A stretch of DNA of 42,467 nt, from NCBI GenBank assembly GCA_029554865.1, contig JAKPUX010000129.1, positions 1 through 42,467 of the forward strand, read 5' to 3'. Origin of the DNA: a bacterium. GTDB lineage: Bacteria > Zhuqueibacterota > Zhuqueibacteria > Residuimicrobiales > Residuimicrobiaceae. The translations under genes and the position numbers were made by a program. Of the stretch, positions 1-8,800 are shown piece by piece (the first letter of the stretch is position 1; each line of letters opens with the position of its first letter). A model generated the notes under the pieces. The model searched no databases. It saw nothing but the letters and a program-made list of their open reading frames with translations, and was not told the DNA's origin.

Positions 1-2334
1 CTGCGCGATCTGCTTCTGCAAACCACCGATATCGACACGGTCTTTCTGACCCGCGAGGATGATAACACCAATGTCGGCCTCTCTGCCCGTTCAGCCTATG
101 CCAATTCCATCGGCGCGGCCTGGTTTCACTCCATTCACAGCAATGCCACCGGCTCCGGCGGAGCCTCGGATGTCAACACAGCTCTGCTCCTCTGGCCACA
201 GCTCGCTGATTACAGTGAGCGGCTTCCCGTCGGCCATAAACGCATGTCAGATATCATGATCGATCAGCTCAGCCGCGGCATGCGCATTAAAAGCATCGGC
301 TCACGAGGGGACTGTTACTTTTACAATGAGGGTATCTGCCCTCGCAATTCAGTAACGAAATATACGCTCATGCCCGCCGAACTCAGCGAGGCCGGCTACC
401 ATACCAATATGGCCCAGAACATGCGCCAGATGAGCGCTGCCTTTAACAAGCTCGAGGCCTATACTTTCTACTGGTCGATCCTCAAATACCACGGCCTTCC
501 CTTGCCGGTCAATCCCGTCCTCACCGGCATCGTCTACGATCTGGAGCGCAATGTGCCCATCAACGCTGCTACGGTGACGGCAGGGGAGAAGAGCTACACC
601 ACCGACAGCTTTGAGACCACCTTCTACAAATACACCACGGATCCCGAGGCCCTGCGCAATGGGGTCTTCCTTCTCGACGGCCTGCCCTCCGGCACCCTCA
701 AGGTCATGGTCAGCGCTCCCGACTATTATTCGGATACCCTGCAGGTGGCACTATCCGATACCTTTTTCACTTTCCTCGATCCCAAACTGATCTGGAAAAG
801 GCCGCCGGCGGTGAAAAGCTCTTCACCCGCGCAGGGCTATGAACGCCAGCCCGCCTGGGGAAACATCAGCATCACCTTCAACCGGCCGCTGAACCGGGCC
901 AGCTTCGAATCGGCATTCAAAATCGAACCGGCTGTGAGCGGCCAGTTCGTCTGGGGCAATAACGATCAACAGATGATCTTCAAGCCCGACACCCTCGATT
1001 TCGAGACCGATTACCAGGTCACAATCGCCGCCACTGGCGTCGATCGCTACGGCCATCCCCTGGACGGCAATGGCGACAGGGTGGGGGGGGATGAGTTCGT
1101 GCTCAATTTTCGCACCGGCCCCCGCGATATGGCCGCGCCGCGTATCACCGCGGTCTATCCCCCGACCAATTCAGCAGCAGTGGACGCCCGGCCAATCCTC
1201 AACATCACCTTTGATGAGGTGATCGACGCCGGCTCCATCCAGCCCGCTCTCTTCACCCTGCAGAAGAATGGCACGACCACGCCGATCCCGCACACCTTCG
1301 TACACAATGTCGTCCGCTCACGCAGCATCCTCTCCTTTGCGCCCTCCGTGGACCTTGAACCCGGCCAGCTCTACTCCCTGCTCATCGCCCCCGGGCTGCG
1401 CGACACCCTTGGCAACGAGGAGAGCGGCATCAAGACCGTCCGCCTCAAAACTGGTGCCGCCTTCTGGCGCACCCGCGCCATCGATGCCTTCGAAAACGGC
1501 GTGGAGAACTGGTGGCAGCCCTCGGCGAGCGGCACGACCACGGGGACCATTGCTGACAGCACCCGTTCCTACGGTTCTTCACTGGTCCTCAATCCACTGA
1601 CATCAAGCACCCTCTCTTTCGCCATTGATTATGGCTGGAACACTGGCTCACCCGCCTGGCTGCTGCGCGACTATCTTTTCGGCGGACCTGCCAAGGCGGT
1701 CACCTTTGACAAGAGCAGCTACCTGCAGGTTTACCTCTTCGGCGATAACAGCGGCACCCTTTTCCGCTTTGCCGTCGACGACCGCGTTCCCGTTGCAGCG
1801 GCCGAGAACCATGAGGTCAGCCCCTGGTACAAGGTCAACTGGTATGGCTGGCGCCTGATCAGCTGGGAGATGAACAACGAAGCCCCCGGCAGCTGGCTCG
1901 GCGACGGCCGGCTTGACGGCACCCTCGCTTTCGACAGCATCCAGCTCGGCTACGAGCCCGGCAGCCAGACCTCGGGAACCCTCTACTTCGACGATCTGCG
2001 CGTCGCTGAATATTCAGCCGTTGGAGTTGTGCAGGCGGGGGCGGATGTGCCGGCCAGGTTCGCCCTGGAGCAGAACTATCCCAATCCCTTCAACCCTTCG
2101 ACGACCATCCTCTACGATCTTCCGGAGGGCATGCACGAGGTTTCGGTGCGCATTTATGATCTGCTCGGCCGGCCGGTGCGCGCCCTGGTCGAAACCCGCC
2201 AGTCCGCCGGGCACTATTCAGTCCAGTGGGACGGACGCGATGATGCAGGCCGGCTGGCTGCAAGCGGTGTCTACCTCTTCCGCATCGCAACCCCGCTCTT
2301 CAATGCTGTAAAACGGATGGTCTATATCAAGTAG
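1..2334 (+). CDS. N-acetylmuramoyl-L-alanine amidase (Amidase_3) with Ig-like domains and C-terminal sorting tail, 5' partial
   Basis: The reading frame is open from base 1, so the N-terminus lies outside the window; 777 codons are present. Residues 1-140 match the second half of an Amidase_3 (AmiC/CwlV-type) zinc amidase, which cleaves the bond between MurNAc and L-Ala in peptidoglycan. Visible are TRExD at 17-21, R-AN (residues 32-36), the SIHSNA zinc-ligand motif (His46) and the late catalytic Glu in LSEAGYHTN (Glu130). The first zinc ligands must be upstream. Then come a carboxypeptidase-regulatory-like segment (about 170-260), two SbsA-like Big_5 Ig domains (about 270-470), a beta-rich domain, and a C-terminal module beginning QNYPNPFNPST and ending RMVYIK. 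That module is a FlgD-like/type IX sorting signal, so the protein is expected at or beyond the cell surface. A terminator follows the stop codon. Family assignment is firm; substrate is inferred. Confidence 0.88.
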   Translation: MRDLLLQTTDIDTVFLTREDDNTNVGLSARSAYANSIGAAWFHSIHSNATGSGGASDVNTALLLWPQLADYSERLPVGHKRMSDIMIDQLSRGMRIKSIGSRGDCYFYNEGICPRNSVTKYTLMPAELSEAGYHTNMAQNMRQMSAAFNKLEAYTFYWSILKYHGLPLPVNPVLTGIVYDLERNVPINAATVTAGEKSYTTDSFETTFYKYTTDPEALRNGVFLLDGLPSGTLKVMVSAPDYYSDTLQVALSDTFFTFLDPKLIWKRPPAVKSSSPAQGYERQPAWGNISITFNRPLNRASFESAFKIEPAVSGQFVWGNNDQQMIFKPDTLDFETDYQVTIAATGVDRYGHPLDGNGDRVGGDEFVLNFRTGPRDMAAPRITAVYPPTNSAAVDARPILNITFDEVIDAGSIQPALFTLQKNGTTTPIPHTFVHNVVRSRSILSFAPSVDLEPGQLYSLLIAPGLRDTLGNEESGIKTVRLKTGAAFWRTRAIDAFENGVENWWQPSASGTTTGTIADSTRSYGSSLVLNPLTSSTLSFAIDYGWNTGSPAWLLRDYLFGGPAKAVTFDKSSYLQVYLFGDNSGTLFRFAVDDRVPVAAAENHEVSPWYKVNWYGWRLISWEMNNEAPGSWLGDGRLDGTLAFDSIQLGYEPGSQTSGTLYFDDLRVAEYSAVGVVQAGADVPARFALEQNYPNPFNPSTTILYDLPEGMHEVSVRIYDLLGRPVRALVETRQSAGHYSVQWDGRDDAGRLAASGVYLFRIATPLFNAVKRMVYIK

Positions 2335-2368
2335 CACTCCGATTTTATCAAGCTGTTCATTTCTTGCA

Positions 2369-2406
2369 CGGCGGCAGGCATTTTACAGCGCTTGCCGCCG
2401 TTTTAT
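2369..2406 (+). terminator. Rho-independent terminator after the amidase gene
   Basis: An 11-bp stem with one G-T pair (CGGCGGCAGGC at 2369-2379 with GCTTGCCGCCG at 2390-2400), a 10-nt loop and a TTTTAT run directly after. It lies 35 bp past the amidase stop codon. Confidence 0.8.
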
Positions 2407-2456
2407 ATTTAATACAGTTAAAAAAGTGACAAAAAAAAGGAAAAAAATAATTATAC

Positions 2457-2485
2457 TTGACTATAATTCGCCAAAAATGTATATT
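2457..2485 (+). promoter_or_regulatory. Housekeeping-type promoter for the giant secreted protein
   Basis: TTGACT at 2457-2462, a 17-bp spacer and TATATT at 2480-2485, inside an AT-rich stretch after the terminator. Transcription would start near 2492 and leave a leader of about 340 nt before the ATG at 2831. I see no convincing riboswitch or ORF in that leader. The whole 2335-2830 gap therefore holds the terminator, this promoter and a long leader. Confidence 0.55.
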
Positions 2486-2830
2486 CTAACTGCCTCTTGG
2501 CCTCTGCATCTTTTGCTGCAGCCGCATCATATTGGTATAGTGATCTGTTTTTGTACGATGGGTCGGGTTGTGGTTCCTGGGGAGTTTTGCCTTTTTTATC
2601 CAATCCAATCAAAGTACCTGAACCGGTATTGCGCCTTTTAACCATGGCAGTGGTTTGATTGTACTGCCTTGAGGTGGACGCATACTCATCGGTTTAATGT
2701 CTCTGCAGGGCAATCCAGCCGCGTAAAGAGCATCATGCCGTGTCGTGCTGTCTCTTTCTCGTGTGTTGATGCCATGCCTTCTGCTTGGGTATTCGTTGTT
2801 GCAGCTCAGAAAAATAAGGAGTTCTGGATT

Positions 2831-5800
2831 ATGGACCAAAACCTGATACTCGGCCTCTTTTACCGACACCGGCGTGTTCTTGGCACCTGGTCCCGCGCTG
2901 TTTTGAGGATGCTGGTTTTTTCAGCGCTTTTCCTCATGCCGACTATGGCACAGGCCGTGGTCAATCTCAAGATCACCAAGCTGGCCGATGAAGGCACAGT
3001 CGCCTCTGGAGCCACCATCACCTACCGGATCCAGTACACAGTCGCCAGCACAACCGAAAACGCCATCAACGCGGTCATCACCGACGTTTTGCCGGTCGAA
3101 TTAGCCGCTTCTGCCAGCGATGTGACCCTCGAAGGCGATGATTTTGTCGCATCCGCCCTCTACACCGCTGCGACGCGCACCGCCCGGTTTGTCTTTCAAT
3201 CCCCCCTGGCGGCCGGCACGACCGGAACGATCCTGGTCAAGGCCCGTTTCCCTCTCGGCACCACCCTGGACGGCACCACCACGGATAATATCGCCACCTT
3301 TACGGCTGACAACAGCGACACGACTACCAGCCCGGTCGCGACGGTCACCAGCACGGCTACTTTCAGGATGACCCCGGTCAAGGACCGGGCCGCCGGTGGA
3401 GCGCTCGATCAGCAGACGACCTACCGTCTGCGTCTGCGCAACCCCAGCCCCAATGTCGGCGGCCTCGATCTGCTCAATACCGTTATCGTCGACTCACTTC
3501 CTGCCGGGGTCGTTTTCGTCTCCGCCACCAACGGCGGCGTCTATGACAGCACCGCCAACACGGTGACCTGGAACCTCGGCACTGTTGCCGTCGGTTCGAC
3601 CAGCACTTCTTATCCGGCTGAGGTGCGCGTGACGGTGATTTTTCCCTCTTCGGTGTTCGGAACCGGGCAGAGCATCGTCAACCACATGTTCTTCTCCGGC
3701 ACACCTCGAGGAGAGGAGCCGGTATCGGGTTCTACGACTGTGACCAATACCCTCACAGAGGCCACGGCCGGATTGACTCTCTCCAAGTCGAATACCACCA
3801 CCTCAAACCTCGCTCCCATCGGCTCGAGTTATATTTATCGGCTCAATATCGCCAATGCGGGTTATTTTCCCCTGGACAGCGTTTACGTACAGGATGCCGT
3901 CCCCCCCCAACTCGAACTCAACTCCCTGCAGGGGAGGGGAGAGGTCTGGTACCAAACCAGCCTCAACTCAAGCTGGACCCGCTACGGCGCCTCCTCCTAC
4001 AGCAATCTGACCACCATTCCGGTCTCCTCGCTGGGTTTGGCCGCCGGGGAGTATGTCACGGCGGTGCGCTATTACATCGGCACCGTCCCCTATCCCTTCA
4101 CTGGCTGGTCCTCCGGAAGCCAGCCCGGCTACACCGCCACCGTGCTGGCGGTCGACCGCGCGGGAAACACGGTGATGCCTGGCAACTCGATCGTCAATAC
4201 CGCCAGTCTCTTTTATAAATATGAGACCACCTCTTTTACCAAGACCGCCAAAAATACGGTTATTGTTTATGATGGAGACGCCCGGCCTCGGATTGAAAAG
4301 AGCAATATCACGCCTGCTGCCAACAAACCCGGCCAGACGGTTACCTACGATCTCTATCTGCGCAACGTGCTGCCGGCGGTCGATCCCCTGCAGAATCCGG
4401 TCATTGCGGATCTCCTCGAACCCAACCTGACTTATGTCGAGGGCAGCTGGACGCTCAATTCCGCTCCGGCGGGTACACCCGCGCCGCTGTTCGAAAAAAT
4501 CGACAATTTCAACAGCACCGGCCGCACCCTGCTGCGCTGGTCCTGGAGTGGTGCCTCGGCCTACAATCTGGCGTCCAACACCGGTATTCACATACGCTTC
4601 AGCGCTACTTTAGGAAGCACTATTCTGCCGGCAAGCAAGGTAAATAATACCGCTTATATCGCCGGTTTTGACAATCCGACCTTCGATTTCGGCGGTGCGC
4701 AGCGACAGCTCCCCGACTCCTATGATCTCGATATAGATAACAATACAACTGAAATATTTGCGGCCAGCAACGCAGTGGTCATTACAGTAGGAGAGCTGGC
4801 CACTCTCGAATCGGTGAAATGGGTCAAGGGCCAGTCCGACAGCTCCTGGACCCGCTACCCCGATACCGGCTGGACAGTCCCCGGCGGTACCGCCGATTAC
4901 AAGCTGATCGTTAAAAATGTTGGCAACGTGCCGGTGAGCAAGGTGGTCGTCATCGATATCCTGCCTTTCATCGGCGACGCCGGTGTTATTGATCTTTCTC
5001 CCCGCGAAAGCGAGTGGCGGCCCAATCTTACCGGCACGGTGAGCGGACCCAGCGGCATCACCGTCTACTACTCGACCAGCGGCAATCCCAACCGGCCGGA
5101 GGTGGAACCCGCCGGGCCTCCAGGCAGCGAACCTCCCAACTGGACCACTGATCCGCCCGCGGATATCACTTCCGTGCGTTCCCTCAAGATTGATTTCGAC
5201 GGCCTCGTTTTGCAGCCCCAGCAGTCCGTTGAACTGCGATGGAGCATGCGCGCCCCGGTCGGCGCGCCGGATGATGGCGAAATCGCCTGGAACTCGTTTG
5301 GCTTCGTCGCCTTCCGCACTGACGATAACACGCAGATCCTCCCAGCGGAGCCCTTCAAGGTCGGTATTGCGATCAAACCTGGTCTTGGCGCCGCTTACGG
5401 CGACTATGTCTGGCTCGACAACAACCTCAACGGCACCCAGGATGAGGGCGAAAGCGGCGTCAACGGTATCACCGTCCGGCTTTACGAGGCCGGCGCGGAC
5501 GGCCAGCCCGGCACCTCAGACGATTACCTCATCGCCACCAACGTCACGGGTGATAATATGGAGGGCAAGCCCGGCTACTATCTCTTCCCGGAGCTCATTC
5601 CCGGTAACTATTTCACCCAATTTGAGCTCCCCGCCGGCTACTTTTTCACCCCCGGCATCGGCAGCGATCCGGCCACCAACTCGGACGTCAACAAGGCTAC
5701 CGGCAGAACCCCGGCCACCCAGATCGTCCTCGCCGAAAAGGATACCACCTGGGATGCGGGCGTCTATCGCGCTGACGCCTCCTATGGCAACCGCGTCTGG

Positions 5801-8800
5801 CTCGACAGCGACCGTGATGGTGTTCAGGATCCGGGCGAGGCTGGTGTTGCCGACGTGCGCGTGGTTCTTTACCGCTCCGACAAAACCATCATCGACTCCA
5901 CACTCACCGATTCTGATGGGCTCTATCAATTCACCAATCTTCATCCCGGCGGATATTTCGCCCGGTTCCGATTGCCAGATGGCTACCTCTTCAGCCCCGC
6001 CAACAGTGCAGCCGACGACAGCCTCGACAGCGATCCCAGACCGGCTACGGGCGCGACCGATACTACTTTTCTGGCAGCCAGTGAAAAGGATCCAACCTGG
6101 GACGCCGGCATCTACCTGAAACCGGCTGCTATCGGCGATCGCGTCTGGATCGACAGCAACCGCAACGGTGTGCAGGATACGGGCGAAACCGGCTTGGCCG
6201 GCGTCATCGTTTCACTGCTCAACGAGGCTGGTGCAGTCGTCGCTGTCGATACCACCGACAGCAACGGCAATTACCTATTCGACGACCTTACCCCCGGCAA
6301 CTACAGCATCCGCATCACCAAGCCGGAGGGCTATGCTTTCTCGCCCATGGACCAGGGCGGAAATGACGGTGCCGACAGCGATGTCAGTCCCGCCACCGGC
6401 CAGAGCGCCCTCTATACGCTTTCGCCCGACGAAACCGATCTCAGCGCGGATGGTGGTCTCTACGCCCTCGCCGCACTGGGCGATTATGTCTGGGATGACA
6501 GCGATCATGATGGCATCCAGGAGAGCGGCGAAGCCGGTGTCCTGGGTGTAACGGTGCGTCTGATCAACAACGCCGGCATCCAGATCGCGGCAACTACCAC
6601 CGACAATAACGGTTTCTATCACTTCCGTGATCTCGAGCCGGGCACCTACCAGGTTCAGTTCGTCGCCCCGGCTGATTTTGAATTCACCCTGGTCAATCAG
6701 GGCAGCGATGACGCCGCCGACAGTGATGCCGATCTCTCGACAGGGAAAACCCAGCAGGTGACCCTCGCTGTTGGCGAGAATCGCCTTGATCTCGATGCCG
6801 GCATTTTCAAGCCCGCCTCGGTCGGCGACCGCGTCTGGATCGATGTCAACGGCAACGGCATCCAGGATGCCGGCGAGGCCGGCATCGCCGGTGTCACCGT
6901 GCTGATCTACGATGGTGCCAATACTCTTGTTGGCAGCACCAGCACCCAGTCCGACGGCCTCTATCTCTTCGACGACCTTCTGCCCGGAACCTATGAGATC
7001 CGCTTCCTGCTGCCCGCAGGCTTTATCTTCAGCCCGGCCAATGCCGGCGATGATGCCGCGGACAGCGATGCCGACCGCATCACCGGCAGCACCGGTACTT
7101 TCACCCTCGCCGGCGGCGACCACATCCGCACCATGGATGCGGGCATCTTCCAGCCCGCCAGCGCCGGCGATCTGGTCTGGTACGACCTCGATCAGGACGG
7201 TCTCCAGGATGCTGGCGAGCCCGGCGTGCCCGGCATCATCGTCACCCTCTTTAATGCACAGGGCAATGCTGTGGCCACCGATACCACTGACGCCTCCGGC
7301 AACTATCTCTTCACAGAGCTGATTGCTGGCAGCTATACCATCGGTTTCGCTCTGCCCGACGGCACCATCTTCACTACTGCCAACGCCGGTAGTGATGATG
7401 CCGTCGACAGCGATCCGGATCCCGTTACCAACCGCACCCCGGCATTCAGCCTCTCTCCGGGGGAGAACGACCTCAGCCTTGACGCCGGCCTTATCCAGCT
7501 CGCCTCCATCGGAGATTATGTCTGGCAGGATGAGGACAACGACGGTATCCAGGATGCTGAGGAGCAGGGGATCGGCGGTATCCAGGTCACTCTGTTCAAG
7601 GCCAACGATGCCCAGGTCGCCCAGACCACGACCGACGGCAGCGGCCATTACTACTTCACCGACTTGCTGCCCGGTGACTACTATGTCCGCTTCGTCGCGC
7701 CACCCCCGGTCATTCTCAGCCCGCAAGACCAGGGCAGCGATGATACCAAAGACAGCGATGCCTACCAGGTCAATGAAACCACAGCCCGTACGCAAGTCAC
7801 CACGCTTCTGCCCGGCGAAAACGATCCCTCCTGGGACGCCGGCATCTATCTGCAGCTGGCTTCCCTAGGCAGCTATACATGGTATGACATCGACCGCGAC
7901 GGCGTCCGCGAGCAAGGCGAACTGCCGATGAGCGGCGTCACCGTCCGCCTCCACGATCCTGCCGGTGCTCTACTCGCCCAGCAGGTAACCGCTGCCGACG
8001 GCGCCTTCCTGTTCGACCGTCTCGCTCCGGGCAGCTACTTCCTCAGTTTCGTGCCGCCGGCCGGATATGCGCTGACCCTGTTCACGGCGGATACTACCAG
8101 CATGGTCAACAGCGATGCCGACATGTCCACCAGCCGCACCATCCTGACAGTGCTGGGCCAGGGCGAGAACGATCTCACCTGGGGAGCCGGTTTCTATGAG
8201 CTCTCATCGCTTGGCGATTATGTCTGGCATGATGTCAATATGAACGGCCTGCAAGAGCCGGGCGAGTCACCTGTGGAAGATGTCGCCGTCACCCTGCTCA
8301 ACGACGATGGCCTGCCGGTCGACTCCACCCGCACCGATGCGGACGGTTTTTACTACTTCCCGAATCTGCCGCCTGGAGGTTATGCCCTGCGTTTCACCCT
8401 CCCCGCGCACTATATCTTCACGGGAACGGATCAGGGCGGCAATGACACCCGCGACAGCGACGCCGACCGTACCAACGGCCGGACCACGGATATCAGCCTG
8501 GGCCTGGCGGTCCATGATTCCACCTGGGATGCCGGCCTCATCAAGCTCTCCTCCGTGGGCGACTATGTCTGGGAAGACACCGATGCCGACGGCGTGCAGG
8601 ACGGCGACGAACTCGGCCTGCCCGGCATCCGCATCGTCCTCACCGATACCCTGGGCCAGCCGGTCGCTGAGACTGTGACAGACGAAAACGGCAACTATCT
8701 TTTCGATGATGTCGTGCCGGGCTGCTACATTGTCAGAGTCGATGAAACGACCCTGCCGCGCAGCTACGTCACCAGCACCTTTAACAATCCCATGACGGTC

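Noticed and set aside
2700-2760. A GGCAA...GCGTAAAG-like stretch reminiscent of a cyclic-di-GMP-I riboswitch core in the long leader
   Set aside because: The required stems around the core do not form, and the second core element does not match, so I do not call a riboswitch.
6275-7795. Long antisense open frame (506 codons) across the SdrD-B-like repeats
   Set aside because: It is the mirror of a strongly biased, repetitive coding frame; its translation has no domain and no ribosome site.
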